Shown piece after piece: positions 8,357 to 18,843 of a stretch of DNA of 64,000 nt. The stretch comes from Pseudoduganella ginsengisoli. Its GTDB lineage: Bacteria > Pseudomonadota > Gammaproteobacteria > Burkholderiales > Burkholderiaceae_D. Position 1 is the first letter of the stretch. Each line of letters begins with the position of its first letter. The notes under the pieces were generated by a model. It did no database searches. It was not told the origin of the DNA and worked only from the letters and a program-made list of their open reading frames with translations. Made by a program: the position numbers and the translations under genes. The stretch covers positions 1-64,000 of the forward strand of contig NZ_WNLA01000003.1 in assembly GCF_009720865.1 (NCBI RefSeq), in the 5' to 3' direction.

Positions 8357-8996
8357 CGAGAAACGCTACGAAATTTTTTCCCGCTTCCGGGAAGCCAATC
8401 CGCATCCCAAGACTGAACTGGAATACACGACGCCATTTGAATTGCTGATTGCCGTGCTGCTGTCGGCACAGGCGACGGACGTCGGCGTCAATAAAGCCAC
8501 GCGCCGCCTGTATCCGGTCGCGAATACGCCGCAAGCCATGCTGGACCTGGGGCTGGATGAGTTGATGAGCTATATCCAGACCATCGGCCTGTACAAGACC
8601 AAGGCAAAGAATGTCTTGGCCACGTGCCAGATCCTGATCGACCAGCACGGCGGTGAAGTACCGCGCGACCGCGAATCGCTGGAAGCCTTGCCTGGCGTGG
8701 GACGCAAGACCGCCAATGTCGTGCTCAATACCGCGTTTGGCGAACCGACGATGGCAGTCGATACGCACATCTTCCGCGTGTCGAACCGCACGGGCCTGGC
8801 GCCCGGCAAGAACGTCGATATCGTCGAACAAAAGCTGTTGAAATTCGTGCCGAAGGAATTTTTACAAGATGCGCACCACTGGCTGATCCTGCACGGCCGC
8901 TATACGTGCGTGGCGCGCACGCCGAAGTGCTGGAACTGCCTCATCGCAGACTTGTGCGACTTCAAGCAAAAGACGCCGGCGCCCGCCAACGCTTGA
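8349..8996 (+). CDS. nth: Endonuclease III
   Basis: A 215-residue DNA glycosylase and AP lyase for oxidised pyrimidines. The helix-hairpin-helix with the catalytic lysine ([12 protein letters not shown], Lys120) and the catalytic Asp138 ([11 protein letters not shown]) are at the same residue numbers as in the E. coli enzyme. The C-terminal [4Fe-4S] loop has the C-x6-C-x2-C-x5-C spacing. The overlap with the preceding Rnf-like ferredoxin gene suggests co-expression, and the link may be electron supply to the cluster, although that is speculation. Confidence 0.97.
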   Translation: MNNEKRYEIFSRFREANPHPKTELEYTTPFELLIAVLLSAQATDVGVNKATRRLYPVANTPQAMLDLGLDELMSYIQTIGLYKTKAKNVLATCQILIDQHGGEVPRDRESLEALPGVGRKTANVVLNTAFGEPTMAVDTHIFRVSNRTGLAPGKNVDIVEQKLLKFVPKEFLQDAHHWLILHGRYTCVARTPKCWNCLIADLCDFKQKTPAPANA

Positions 8997-8997
8997 A

Positions 8998-9026
8998 AAA
9001 ATGGCCCGCTGCGTGCGGGCCATTTT
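8998..9026. terminator. Bidirectional terminator (nth / M16 peptidase)
   Basis: AAAATGGCCCGC at 8998-9009 and its exact complement at 9015-9026 form a 12-bp stem with a 5-nt loop. The A and T ends let it work for both convergent genes. Confidence 0.85.
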
Positions 9027-9028
9027 CC

Positions 9029-11836
9029 TTACTTGCCGGCCACCGGCGCCGCACCGCCCACAGCTGCCTTCTTCGCTGCAGTGGCGAAGTCCCCCGCATA
9101 CACGTGGTACAGCTTGCTCGGGTCAATGTACTTGCGCAGCACGCCGTTCACCTGGTCCAAGGTCAATGCCTGGATCGCCGCATCGACATTGCCGTAATAC
9201 GCCATGGTACGGTTGGCTCGCAAGTTATACGTCTGCACTGCCGCCATCGCACCATCTTGCGCGCGCGTGGTCTGGTGCTGCTGCATCAAGCCATTTTTTG
9301 CGTCCGTCAATTCCTGTTCCGTCATGCCATCCGTCAGCATGCGCGTCAACTCTTCGTTGAAGCCCCGCTTCAGCTTGTCCAGGTTTTGCGGCGCATAGAT
9401 GGCATACAGCACGACTTGGCCATTGGGCTCAAATGCCGATGCTTTGAACTGGCTGCCAACACCGTAGCTCAAGCCATCTTGCTGGCGCAGGCGCACATTC
9501 AGGCGCGATTGTGTATCATCGCCGAGTACACGGTTCACCACCAGCATCGCGGCATAGTCCGACGCATTGTCTTGCATGGCAATCGGCAGCGCCGCCGTAT
9601 AAAAGGCATTGGCCTTGTCCACGGTTTCCAGTTGCTGCACGCCAGCCTTGGCCGCCGGCGCGGGATTGGGCAGGCGCACATATTTGGCCTTGCTGTTCCA
9701 GTTGCCGAACATGGCTTTGAATTGCTCTTGCACTTCCGCCGCGTCGAAGTCACCCACCAGCGACACGCTGCCGTTATTGCCGCCGTACATGGTGTCGTAA
9801 AACTTTTTCACGTCAGCCAGTTTTGCCTGTTGATACATCTGCACCATCTCGTCAAGCGTGCCGCGGTAACGGATGTCGCCCTTCTTGTACTGGTTAAACG
9901 CGGCGTCCAGCACGCGCGGACCAATGGCTTGCGGCTCGTTGCGGTCAGCTTCCAGCTGCGTCACGTTCTCGCTGCGCAGTTGTTCAAATTCCGCTTGCGG
10001 GAACGTCGGCGCACGCAGCACATCTTTCAACAGGCCCAGCAGTTGCGGCAAGTTCTTGCGTACCGTATTAAAGTGAATGTCAACGGTCTGGCCCGTCTGC
10101 GTGATGCGCACCTTGGCCTTGAGCTGGTCCAGCTGCGTGGAAATATCGGCACGGCTCAACTTGCCGGCGCCACGCAACAGCATGTCCGACGCCATGTCCG
10201 CGTCGGCCAGGTGGCCAAACAGGGATTTTTCGTCACCGAATTCCAGCACAATATGGCCATTGACAGCATTGGCGCGCGTCTTCTTCGGCACCAGCGCCAG
10301 CTTCATGCCGTTAGGCAGCGTGCTGCGCACCGTGCGCTGGTCGATGTTGGCCGGGCTGACGTCAAACACTTCGCCTTCCGCCACGGCAGCGCGGCCTTTG
10401 TAATCCGCCACCAGTTTGGCGGCGTCCGGCGTGGCAGGGATGACGGTACGGTCAACTTCCTTGATCGGCACAAACTGGCCGAAGGTGCGGTTGGTTTCCT
10501 TGAAATAGTTCACTGCCGCAGCCTGCACGTCCGCCACCGTCAGCGCTTCGATGCGGTCACGCCGCAGGAATAACAAACGCCAGTCGCCCTTGCAGATCGA
10601 TTCGGACAGTTGCACGGCCAAGCGCTGCGCGTCGTTGATGGTCTTATCCATTCTGGCCAGCATCGCTGCCTTGGCGCGCGCCAGTTCCGCTTCCGTCACA
10701 GGCTTCCTGGCAAAGCCTTCAATCTGTTCCAGCAACAGTTTGCGCGCATCGCCCATCGACTGGGCTTTCGACAATTCAGCCCAGAACACGATATAGCCAG
10801 GCTCCGCCAGCTCCAGGTTCCATGTTTCGGTACCGACAGCTTTCTTGGCTTCGACCATACTTTTGTGCAGGCGGCCATTCGGGGTATTCCCCAAAATTTC
10901 ACCCAGCGCGGCTACCGCAGCGCTATCAGCATGGGCGCCAGCGGCAGTGGGATATAACGCGGCGACCAGTTGCGTGTCACTGACGCGCTTGACCGTCAGT
11001 TCGCGGGCGCCGTCACGCGGCGCGTCCTGTGTATACGTCGGCTCCAGTACGCGGGCCGGCTTGGCGATCGGACCGAAATTCTTTTCAATTAGCGCCAGCG
11101 TTTTGGCCGGGTCGAATTTGCCCGTGACCACCAGCACGGCATTGTCCGGCTGGTAGTACTTGCGGTAGAACGCGTGCAAGTTATCAATCTTGACGTTTTC
11201 CACGTCGCTGCGGGCGCCGATCGTGCTCTTGCCATAGTTGTGCCAATCATAGGTGACGGCAGCCAATTGCCTCCACAGCACGCGGCGTGGATCGTTCTCG
11301 TCCCTTTCCATTTCATTGCGGACCACGGAAAACTCTTTATCGAGTTCCGTCTTCGCGATCACGCTATTGACCATGCGGTCCGCTTCCATTGACAAGGCCC
11401 AGGCCAGGTTTTCTTCCGACGCGGCGAACGTCTCGAAATAATCGGTGTGGTCCATGAAGGTACGGCCGTTGAAGTCCATACCGCGCTTGCCCAGTTCCTG
11501 GAAGATCGGGCCCCGGTTGGCGGTTTCCTTGAACACCATGTGCTCCAGCAAGTGGGCCATGCCGGTCTCGCCATAATTTTCGTGGCGGCTGCCCACCTGG
11601 TACGTGATGTTGACCGTGGTGGTCGGTTTCGAATCATCCGGCGCGAGCAAGATCCGCATACCGTTGGGCAGCTTGTATTCCGTGATGCCTTCAACCGTGC
11701 CCAGCTTAGTGGCTTTGGCAGCGGCTGCCGGTGCGGCAGCGGTGGACGGCTGCTGCTCAGTGGCGGCAACAGCCGGTGCGGGGGCGCCATAAGCGAGGGA
11801 AATGGCAAGGGTCAGTGCAAGCGGCTGCAAACGCAT
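9029..11836 (-). CDS. Periplasmic M16 (pitrilysin-family) zinc peptidase
   Basis: A 935-residue protein with a Sec signal peptide (MRLQPLALTLAISLAYGAPA...). The inverted zinc motif HLLEH is followed 76-80 residues later by the Glu of the family (ENLAWALSMEADRM region), giving an active N-terminal M16 half. The second half (starting near NIDQRTVRSTLPNGMKLALVPK) has the inactive M16_C-type repeat, so this is a full-length two-half enzyme rather than the separate-subunit type. It probably degrades small peptides in the periplasm. The start at 11836 follows a CCGGAGA site and gives the signal peptide. It ends at the shared terminator with nth. Confidence 0.92.
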   Translation of the reverse strand: MRLQPLALTLAISLAYGAPAPAVAATEQQPSTAAAPAAAAKATKLGTVEGITEYKLPNGMRILLAPDDSKPTTTVNITYQVGSRHENYGETGMAHLLEHMVFKETANRGPIFQELGKRGMDFNGRTFMDHTDYFETFAASEENLAWALSMEADRMVNSVIAKTELDKEFSVVRNEMERDENDPRRVLWRQLAAVTYDWHNYGKSTIGARSDVENVKIDNLHAFYRKYYQPDNAVLVVTGKFDPAKTLALIEKNFGPIAKPARVLEPTYTQDAPRDGARELTVKRVSDTQLVAALYPTAAGAHADSAAVAALGEILGNTPNGRLHKSMVEAKKAVGTETWNLELAEPGYIVFWAELSKAQSMGDARKLLLEQIEGFARKPVTEAELARAKAAMLARMDKTINDAQRLAVQLSESICKGDWRLLFLRRDRIEALTVADVQAAAVNYFKETNRTFGQFVPIKEVDRTVIPATPDAAKLVADYKGRAAVAEGEVFDVSPANIDQRTVRSTLPNGMKLALVPKKTRANAVNGHIVLEFGDEKSLFGHLADADMASDMLLRGAGKLSRADISTQLDQLKAKVRITQTGQTVDIHFNTVRKNLPQLLGLLKDVLRAPTFPQAEFEQLRSENVTQLEADRNEPQAIGPRVLDAAFNQYKKGDIRYRGTLDEMVQMYQQAKLADVKKFYDTMYGGNNGSVSLVGDFDAAEVQEQFKAMFGNWNSKAKYVRLPNPAPAAKAGVQQLETVDKANAFYTAALPIAMQDNASDYAAMLVVNRVLGDDTQSRLNVRLRQQDGLSYGVGSQFKASAFEPNGQVVLYAIYAPQNLDKLKRGFNEELTRMLTDGMTEQELTDAKNGLMQQHQTTRAQDGAMAAVQTYNLRANRTMAYYGNVDAAIQALTLDQVNGVLRKYIDPSKLYHVYAGDFATAAKKAAVGGAAPVAGK

Positions 11837-11993
11837 GGGGTCTCCGGATTCGGCCTGATGGGCCTGATGAAAGAAATGCCGCATGGTCCTGCGTGTAGCG
11901 CAGCGCCATGCGGCATATGATTCAATCATGCGAAAACGGAGATGTCTAGAAAGAAATTATCTAAATTGAAAACATTTCCTGCAACAGTATTAC

Positions 11994-13112
11994 TTAGAGC
12001 AAGACCATATTGTCCCGGTGCACCAGCTCCTGCCCTTCCTTGAACCCCAGGATGCCTTCGATTTCACTCGATGGCCGGCGCATGATCTTGCGCGTTTCCG
12101 CACTGGTGTAATTCGACATGCCGCGCGCGACGGCCGTGCCATCTTCCGCGATGCACGTGATGACGGCGCCGCGGCCAAACTCGCCTTTGACTTCCACCAC
12201 GCCGATCGGCAACAGCGACTTGCCATCCATCTTCAACTTTTGCACGGCGCCCGCATCGAGCACCACTTGCCCCGCCGTATGCAAGTGATCAGCCATCCAC
12301 TGCTTGCGCGCCGTCAGGTGGCCCGTCTGCGCCGACAATTCCGTGCCGATGGCTTCACCGCCGGCCAGCCGCACCAGCACATTGTCTTCGCGGCCAAACG
12401 CAATCACCGTATGCGCGCCGGACTTCGCGGCGCGTTTCGCGGCCAGGATCTTGGTCAGCATGCCGCCGCGGCCCAGCGACGAACCGGCGCCGCCCGCCAT
12501 GGCTTCCAGCGCTTCATCGCCGGCGCGGCCATGCGTGATCAGGTACGCTTGCGGATCCTTGCGCGGATCGGCACTGTACAAGCCGCGCTGGTCCGTCAAG
12601 ATGATCAGCGCATCGGCTTCAATCAAATTCGCCACCAGCGCGCCCAAGGTATCGTTGTCGCCGAATTTGATTTCATCGGTGACCACCGTGTCGTTCTCGT
12701 TAATGATCGGCACCACGCCCATGCGCAGCAACGTGGTCAGGGTCGAGCGCGCGTTCAAATAGCGTTCGCGGTCCGCCAAATCAGCGTGCGTCAGCAGCAC
12801 TTGCGCGGTACCGATCTGGTGTGCGCGGAAACTGGTTTCATAGATTTGCGCCAGGCCCATTTGGCCGACTGCGGCGCACGCCTGCAATTCATGGATATCG
12901 GTGGGGCGCTTTTCAAAGCCCAGGCGCAGCATGCCTTCGGCAATGGCGCCGGACGACACGAGGACAACTTCCTTGCCCAGCGCGCGCAGCGACGCGATTT
13001 GGGCCGCCCAGCGGGCAATGGCGGCATGGTCCAGCCCGCGGCCATCATTGGTGACCAGGGATGAACCCACTTTGATGATGACGCGGGTGGCTTTCTGTAT
13101 GACGGAATTCAT
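11994..13112 (-). CDS. proB: Glutamate 5-kinase
   Basis: A 372-residue protein with the amino-acid kinase core ([16 protein letters not shown] at the start, SSGAIAEG, and INENDTV plus [12 protein letters not shown] near residues 140-160) and a C-terminal PUA domain from about residue 280 ([18 protein letters not shown]...). It phosphorylates glutamate in the first step of proline synthesis and is normally inhibited by proline. It is last in the rplU-rpmA-obgE-proB order, a conserved arrangement in Betaproteobacteria, with a 193-bp gap from obgE in which nothing else is recognised. Confidence 0.97.
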   Translation of the reverse strand: MNSVIQKATRVIIKVGSSLVTNDGRGLDHAAIARWAAQIASLRALGKEVVLVSSGAIAEGMLRLGFEKRPTDIHELQACAAVGQMGLAQIYETSFRAHQIGTAQVLLTHADLADRERYLNARSTLTTLLRMGVVPIINENDTVVTDEIKFGDNDTLGALVANLIEADALIILTDQRGLYSADPRKDPQAYLITHGRAGDEALEAMAGGAGSSLGRGGMLTKILAAKRAAKSGAHTVIAFGREDNVLVRLAGGEAIGTELSAQTGHLTARKQWMADHLHTAGQVVLDAGAVQKLKMDGKSLLPIGVVEVKGEFGRGAVITCIAEDGTAVARGMSNYTSAETRKIMRRPSSEIEGILGFKEGQELVHRDNMVLL

Positions 13113-13305
13113 TGTGCGGCAGTTCTCTAATCAATCGGCAGCGCATGACAGATGCGCGCGGGGGTAACCATGCTTGATTTGAAGGGTGTGGGTGACCCAG
13201 CTTGCCGCAGTCGGCACGCGGCCCGCGGTTGGCGGGCCGATGCTCGTGGGGGAAGGCAAATCAGCGCTTAGCGGATTATGCCGGTGTTGCAGAGTTGTTG
13301 GAAGA

Positions 13306-14427
<1,122 letters not shown>

Positions 14428-14517
14428 TTAAATTAAAAAAGGCCCTACCGATGGCAGAGCCTTTCGATCGAAGGCTTGCGCCTTACTTTGCGACCTTGTA
14501 GTGCATTTTTAATTAAT

Positions 14518-14546
14518 GGTGCCTGATACCAAAGGTGTCAGGTACC
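14518..14546. repeat. Pair of 13-bp palindromic repeats between rpmA and obgE
   Basis: GGTGCCTGATACC (14518-14530) and GGTGTCAGGTACC (14534-14546) are separated by AAA. Each is itself a near-palindrome, and the two are inverted versions of each other. Related copies occur upstream of ispB and next to the uraD-allC terminator. Confidence 0.75.
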
Positions 14547-14552
14547 ACTAAA

Positions 14553-14810
14553 TTAGGCAGCTACGACGGTAACGTACTTCTTGTTGTCCGGACCCTTGGT
14601 CACGAACTTCACCACGCCGTCCACCAGGGCGAACAGGGTGTGGTCTTTGCCGGTGCCTACGCCCACGCCAGCCGAAACCGGGGTGCCGCGTTGACGGATG
14701 ATGATGCCGCCAGCATTGATGGTTTGGCCGCCGTACACTTTAACGCCCAGGCGTTTTGATTCCGAGTCACGGCCGTTGCGGGTAGTACCGCCGCCTTTTT
14801 TGTGTGCCAT
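14553..14810 (-). CDS. rpmA: 50S ribosomal protein L27
   Basis: An 85-residue protein, [24 protein letters not shown], with the conserved internal segment [12 protein letters not shown]. The N-terminus reaches the peptidyl-transferase centre in the 50S subunit. There is no N-terminal cleavable extension of the Firmicute type. An AGGAG site precedes the ATG. It follows rplU in one transcript. Confidence 0.98.
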   Translation of the reverse strand: MAHKKGGGTTRNGRDSESKRLGVKVYGGQTINAGGIIIRQRGTPVSAGVGVGTGKDHTLFALVDGVVKFVTKGPDNKKYVTVVAA

Positions 14811-14854
14811 TTAGATACTCCTAAATATGACTTAATGGTTAAAAAATAGGCAGA

Positions 14855-15166
14855 TTAGCCGTTGATCGAAACGATCTGGATTTCCGTGTAGTTCTGACGG
14901 TGACCCTGGTGTTTCTGGTAGTGCTTACGACGACGCATCTTGAAGATACGCACTTTGTCGTGACGACCGTGGGAAACCACTTTCACTTGAACCGTTGCAC
15001 CTGCGACCAGTGGCGTGCCGAACTTAATGGCTTCGCCCGCGCCTACCGCGAGAACTTGATCGATGGTGAGTTCGGAACCGATGTCAGCAGGTATCTGTTC
15101 TACTTTGAGTTTTTCGCCAGCGACAACTTTGTACTGTTTGCCACCGGTTTTTATGACCGCGTACAT
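14855..15166 (-). CDS. rplU: 50S ribosomal protein L21
   Basis: A 103-residue protein of exact L21 length, [18 protein letters not shown], with the C-terminal RNA-binding signature [16 protein letters not shown]. The start at 15166 is taken from the family; the frame is open further upstream. First gene of the rplU-rpmA-obgE-proB block, read from the strong promoter about 95 nt upstream. Confidence 0.98.
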   Translation of the reverse strand: MYAVIKTGGKQYKVVAGEKLKVEQIPADIGSELTIDQVLAVGAGEAIKFGTPLVAGATVQVKVVSHGRHDKVRIFKMRRRKHYQKHQGHRQNYTEIQIVSING

Positions 15167-15258
15167 GATTTGAAACCTCATCAAATGTTGAAAAAACCTC
15201 CTCCGCGCATGGCCAAACAAACTGCATGCAAGGCGATTTACAACGGGGAGAACCTGCG

Positions 15259-15287
15259 ATTATACACAGATTGAAAATTTGCGTCAA
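15259..15287 (-). promoter_or_regulatory. Sigma-70 promoter of rplU operon
   Basis: On the minus strand TTGACG (complement of 15282-15287) and TATAAT (complement of 15259-15264) are spaced by 17 nt, a near-perfect housekeeping promoter. The leader to the rplU ATG is roughly 90 nt. Confidence 0.85.
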
Positions 15288-15417
15288 AGACTATTCCAAA
15301 ATTCCCATTGCCATGGTATGTCGCCAACAGGGCCCCTGGAGCCAGACTGCTGCCTGCAGGTTCCCCTGATCGCCAGCAGCAACTGCCTTGACGTATAATC
15401 GCGGCACTTTAGTCAGT

Positions 15418-15487
15418 GGTACCTGGCACCTTGCGTATCGGCACCACTGAACAACATAGGTACCTGGCCCCTGCGGTATCAGGCACC
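15418..15487. repeat. Three 13-bp palindromic repeats upstream of ispB
   Basis: GGTACCTGGCACC (15418-15430), GGTACCTGGCCCC (15459-15471) and GGTATCAGGCACC (15475-15487) belong to the same family as the pair between rpmA and obgE. The last copy ends 28 nt before the ispB start codon, so they lie in its probable leader. A TATAAT at 15394-15399 lies just upstream but has no good -35 box. Confidence 0.7.
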
Positions 15488-15515
15488 ATTAACTCATATT
15501 CTTTGCAGGTTTGCC

Positions 15516-16505
15516 TTGTCTGCCGCTACCCAACACGCCAACCAAAACACCATCATCCAGACCATCGCGCCCGACATGGAAGCGGTCAATGTGGTGATCC
15601 GCCAGCGCCTGCACTCCGACGTGCCGCTGGTTAACCAGATTGCGGAATACATCATCAGCGCTGGCGGCAAGCGCATCCGCCCTGTCCTCGTCTTGCTGAT
15701 GGCGAATGCCTATTCATACCAGGGCGTGGCGCACCATGAGCTGGCTGCTGTCGTGGAATTCATTCACACGGCCACGCTGCTGCACGACGACGTGGTCGAT
15801 GAATCGTCGCTGCGCCGCGGCCGCGCCACGGCCAATGCGCTGTTCGGCAATGCCGCTTCCGTGCTGGTGGGCGACTTCCTGTATTCGCGCGCCTTCCAGA
15901 TGATGGTCTCGCTCAACTCCATGCGTGTGATGAGCATCCTGTCGGACGCCACCAACGTGATCGCGGAAGGCGAAGTGCTGCAATTGCTGAACATGCACGA
16001 TCCGGACGTGACGGAAGAGCGCTACCTGCAAGTGATCCGTTCGAAAACCGCCAAGCTGTTTGAAGCGGCGGCCGAACTGGGTGCGCTGGTGGCCGGCGCC
16101 AACGACGCGCAAATCGCCGCGGCCGGCGAATATGGCCGCTCGCTGGGCACGGCGTTCCAGCTGATCGACGACGTGCTTGATTACACGGGCGACGCGGCGG
16201 AAATCGGCAAGAACGTGGGTGACGACCTGCGTGAAGGCAAACCAACGTTGCCGCTGATCTGGCTGATGAAACATGGCACGGCGGAACAGCGCGAACTGGT
16301 GCGTTCGTGCATTGAAAATGGCGATGAACAGCATTTCGACGCCATCCTGTCCGCCATCACCAACAGCGGCGCCCTGGATTACACGCGCCGTGCTGCCGAA
16401 GAAGCCGGCCAGCGCGCCCTGGACGCCGTGCAAGACTTGCCAGAAAACCAGTACAAAACCGCGCTGCTGCAACTGGCGCGCTTTGCGCTGGACCGCAACC
16501 ACTAA
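15516..16505 (+). CDS. ispB: Octaprenyl (polyprenyl) diphosphate synthase
   Basis: A 329-residue trans-isoprenyl diphosphate synthase. The first Asp-rich motif is in LLHDDVVDES and the second in QLIDDVLDYTGD, and GGKRIRP marks the substrate-phosphate site. It makes the polyprenyl chain of ubiquinone in the cytoplasm. It appears to start at TTG 15516 with a weak GCAGGT site: the residues from there (MSAATQ...) align with the family N-terminus, and the next ATG is 20 codons in. Divergent from rplU, as is usual in Proteobacteria. Chain length cannot be set from sequence alone. Confidence 0.93.
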   Translation: MSAATQHANQNTIIQTIAPDMEAVNVVIRQRLHSDVPLVNQIAEYIISAGGKRIRPVLVLLMANAYSYQGVAHHELAAVVEFIHTATLLHDDVVDESSLRRGRATANALFGNAASVLVGDFLYSRAFQMMVSLNSMRVMSILSDATNVIAEGEVLQLLNMHDPDVTEERYLQVIRSKTAKLFEAAAELGALVAGANDAQIAAAGEYGRSLGTAFQLIDDVLDYTGDAAEIGKNVGDDLREGKPTLPLIWLMKHGTAEQRELVRSCIENGDEQHFDAILSAITNSGALDYTRRAAEEAGQRALDAVQDLPENQYKTALLQLARFALDRNH

Positions 16506-16526
16506 GCAAGCCCTGCTCCAATCAAC

Positions 16527-16557
16527 AACGGCGCCGATGTGGCGCCGTTTGTTTTTA
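16527..16557. terminator. Terminator between ispB and arsC-like gene
   Basis: AACGGCGCC (16527-16535) and GGCGCCGTT (16541-16549) form a 9-bp stem with a 5-nt loop followed by TTGTTTTT. It sits between convergent genes. Confidence 0.8.
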
Positions 16558-16902
16558 CAGGATCTCTTTCACCGTTTCCGGCGGGCGGCACAGGCGCACG
16601 CCTTTCTCCGTCACGACGAATGGCCGGTTGATCAGCGCCGGGTGCGCCATCATGGCATCGATCAGCGCATCGTCGGACAGCGACGGATCGGCCAGGTTCA
16701 ACTGTTCATACAACTCGCCCTTGTCGCGCATGGCGCCACGCGCCGTCAGGCCGGCCGCCTTGATCAAAGCGACCAGCTGCTCGCGGGTGGGCGGATTAGT
16801 CAGGTATTCAATGATTTCCGGCTCGATACCGGCTTCGCGGATCAGCGCCAGCGCGCCGCGCGAATTGCTGCATGCATTGTTGTGATAGATGGTGATGGCC
16901 AT
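16555..16902 (-). CDS. arsC: ArsC-family arsenate reductase (glutaredoxin type)
   Basis: A 115-residue thioredoxin-fold protein starting MAITIYHNNACSNSRGAL, where Cys11 is the catalytic cysteine that attacks arsenate. The Arg/Pro region NRPFVVTEKGVRLCRPP near the end is the typical anion-binding part of the plasmid R773-type ArsC/YfgD family. No arsR, arsB or acr gene is nearby, so a housekeeping YfgD-like role is as likely as arsenic resistance. It lies behind the receptor cluster on the same strand, with a strong GC hairpin between. Confidence 0.82.
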   Translation of the reverse strand: MAITIYHNNACSNSRGALALIREAGIEPEIIEYLTNPPTREQLVALIKAAGLTARGAMRDKGELYEQLNLADPSLSDDALIDAMMAHPALINRPFVVTEKGVRLCRPPETVKEIL

Positions 16903-16934
16903 GGCAGTTCCAAAAGGAAGCCATGCTAGGCGAT

Positions 16935-16965
16935 CCGGGCGGCGCGTGCAAGCCGCGCCGCCCGG
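16935..16965. other. Strong GC hairpin between receptor gene and arsC
   Basis: CCGGGCGGCGCG at 16935-16946 is matched perfectly by CGCGCCGCCCGG at 16954-16965 over a 7-nt loop. No T-run follows on either strand, so it is not a classical terminator. It could slow transcription or protect the 3' end of the chemotaxis transcript. Confidence 0.6.
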
Positions 16966-16976
16966 CCGGGTGTCAA

Positions 16977-18794
16977 TCAGAAGCGCACGAAGCTGGCGTC
17001 ATCCACCTCTTCTTCGTCGTCGGTCTGTCGCTGGCGTACAGCCGGGCGCTTGGTCTTAACGGCTGCTGCCTCTTTGCGGAATGTAGCGCGCCGCACTTCC
17101 GCCCCATTGACGCGGAAGAAGGCCACCGCTTGCTGCAGCTGTTCGGCCTGCCCGCTCATTTCCTCAGCCGTCGCCGCCAGCTCTTCCGAGCTGGACGCGT
17201 TTTGCTGCGTGGTCTGGCTCAACTGGCCAATCGCGGAATTGATTTGCGCCACGCCGGACGATTGCTCTTCCGACGCTGCCGTAATTTCCTGCACGAGGTC
17301 CGACGTGCGTTTAATCGACGGCACCATTTCATCGAGCAGCTTGCCCGCCTTTTGCGCCAGGTCCACGCTGGACGTGGCCACTTCGGAAATTTCCTGTGCC
17401 GCCACCTGCGAGCGTTCCGCCAGCTTGCGCACTTCGGCCGCCACGACAGCGAAGCCTTTGCCATGTTCACCGGCACGCGCTGCTTCAATGGCCGCGTTCA
17501 GCGCCAGCAAATTGGTTTGATACGCGATGTCGTCAATAATGGAAATCTTCTTGGCGATTTGCGTCATGGCTTCCACGGTGGACTTCACGGCCGAGCCGCC
17601 TTCCGCCGCTTCCGTGGCAGCCTTGCCTGCCATGGAATCGGTCACCTTCGCGTTTTCCGTATTTTGCGAAATCGACGCCGTCATTTCTTCAATCGATGCA
17701 CTGGTTTCTTCCACGCCGGCCGCCTGTTCCGATGCGGCCTGCGACAGCGATTGCGCGGTAGCGGAAATCTCTTCCGACGCATTGGCCAGCGATACAGCGC
17801 CGCTGGACACTTCCGTCAACACGGACGCCAATTTATCGACCATGGTTTTCATGGCAAACAGCAGGCTGGACTGGTCACCCGGACGCAACTGCACTTGCAC
17901 CGTCAAATCCCCCCTGGCCACTTCACTGACGATTTTTGCCGCATACGCCGGTTCGCCGCCGATTTGCGCCAGCAACTTTTCTACCATTTGCTTCATCGAA
18001 TACAGCAGCGATGACTGGTCGCCATGCTGCAATTTCACATCAACGGCAAAATTGCCTTGCGCGACTTCATGCACGATGCCGGCCGCATATGCCGGTTCGC
18101 CACCGAGCTGCCGCAAAATGCCGCGCAAGATGGCATAGCCCAGCGATACCAGCCCCAGCAGCGACAGCGTGGCAAACGTGTACATCAGCGTCAGCGACCG
18201 CCTGGACGTTTCATCGGCCAACTGGACCGATTCATCGCTGGCTTTCTGGTTCAATTCCACCAGCTTGTCGATGCCGGCTTCCGCCGCCAGGAATTGCGTG
18301 CGCAATGCGAACAAGGCTTTGTGCATGGCCTTGAACATGTCATCGCGCTTATCTTCCGGCGCCTTGACGATCTCTTCCGCCATCGCATCGATTTTTTGAT
18401 CGAGCACTTTCCATTCGTTCCAATCCTTGACGAATTGCTTCCACAGTTTTTCTTCTTCCGTATCGCGGGGCAAGGCATCATAGATTTTCCATGCTTTTTC
18501 CGCCTCGGCCCAGAACTCTTTCTTGCGTTTAAGCTGGCGTTCGATTTCCCCCATTTCCGCTGGATAGGCAGCAATACTGTCTATCACACGGTTGGCCGAC
18601 CGCAGCGCGCCCTGGTCGGTCTGAATCGTCATTAAGTTCAACACCGATGGCAATTTGTCCTTGCCGATATCGGAAAGTGACTCGGCATCTTTTTTCATGC
18701 CATAAATGCCGACGCCCATCACGAGAAACAGGGCCAGCAAGCTTACGCTGATCAATGCAACCAGCTTGGCTCGGACAGTCAGGTTATTCAACAT
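16977..18794 (-). CDS. Methyl-accepting chemotaxis protein 1 (two HAMP-like modules)
   Basis: A 605-residue receptor. Transmembrane segments at about 10-30 and 205-225 enclose a periplasmic helical domain with a Trp/Lys-rich middle. Two tandem 48-residue HAMP-like modules follow at 229-276 and 277-324, each opening with GGEPAYAA. The signalling domain holds the hairpin tip [20 protein letters not shown]. The chain ends [14 protein letters not shown], fitting the x-aromatic-x-x-aromatic tether for CheR/CheB. The ribosome site GGGAGGGGAG is strong. It is the last of three tandem paralogues behind cheW. The ligand is unknown. Confidence 0.92.
   Translation of the reverse strand: MLNNLTVRAKLVALISVSLLALFLVMGVGIYGMKKDAESLSDIGKDKLPSVLNLMTIQTDQGALRSANRVIDSIAAYPAEMGEIERQLKRKKEFWAEAEKAWKIYDALPRDTEEEKLWKQFVKDWNEWKVLDQKIDAMAEEIVKAPEDKRDDMFKAMHKALFALRTQFLAAEAGIDKLVELNQKASDESVQLADETSRRSLTLMYTFATLSLLGLVSLGYAILRGILRQLGGEPAYAAGIVHEVAQGNFAVDVKLQHGDQSSLLYSMKQMVEKLLAQIGGEPAYAAKIVSEVARGDLTVQVQLRPGDQSSLLFAMKTMVDKLASVLTEVSSGAVSLANASEEISATAQSLSQAASEQAAGVEETSASIEEMTASISQNTENAKVTDSMAGKAATEAAEGGSAVKSTVEAMTQIAKKISIIDDIAYQTNLLALNAAIEAARAGEHGKGFAVVAAEVRKLAERSQVAAQEISEVATSSVDLAQKAGKLLDEMVPSIKRTSDLVQEITAASEEQSSGVAQINSAIGQLSQTTQQNASSSEELAATAEEMSGQAEQLQQAVAFFRVNGAEVRRATFRKEAAAVKTKRPAVRQRQTDDEEEVDDASFVRF
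17823..18110 (-). repeat. Two tandem 144-bp HAMP-module repeats in receptor 1
   Basis: The DNA for residues 229-324 is two in-phase 144-bp units, each starting with the codons for QLGGEP or QIGGEP and ending just after MV[ED]KL. Confidence 0.8.
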
Positions 18795-18843
18795 CGCTCT
18801 CCCCTCCCAGGCGTCCGGCCGCGCGTGGCATGCCGGACTTCAG

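Noticed and set aside
15387-15399. TTGACG touching TATAAT upstream of ispB
   Set aside because: The two boxes abut with no spacer, so they cannot be the -35 and -10 of the same promoter.
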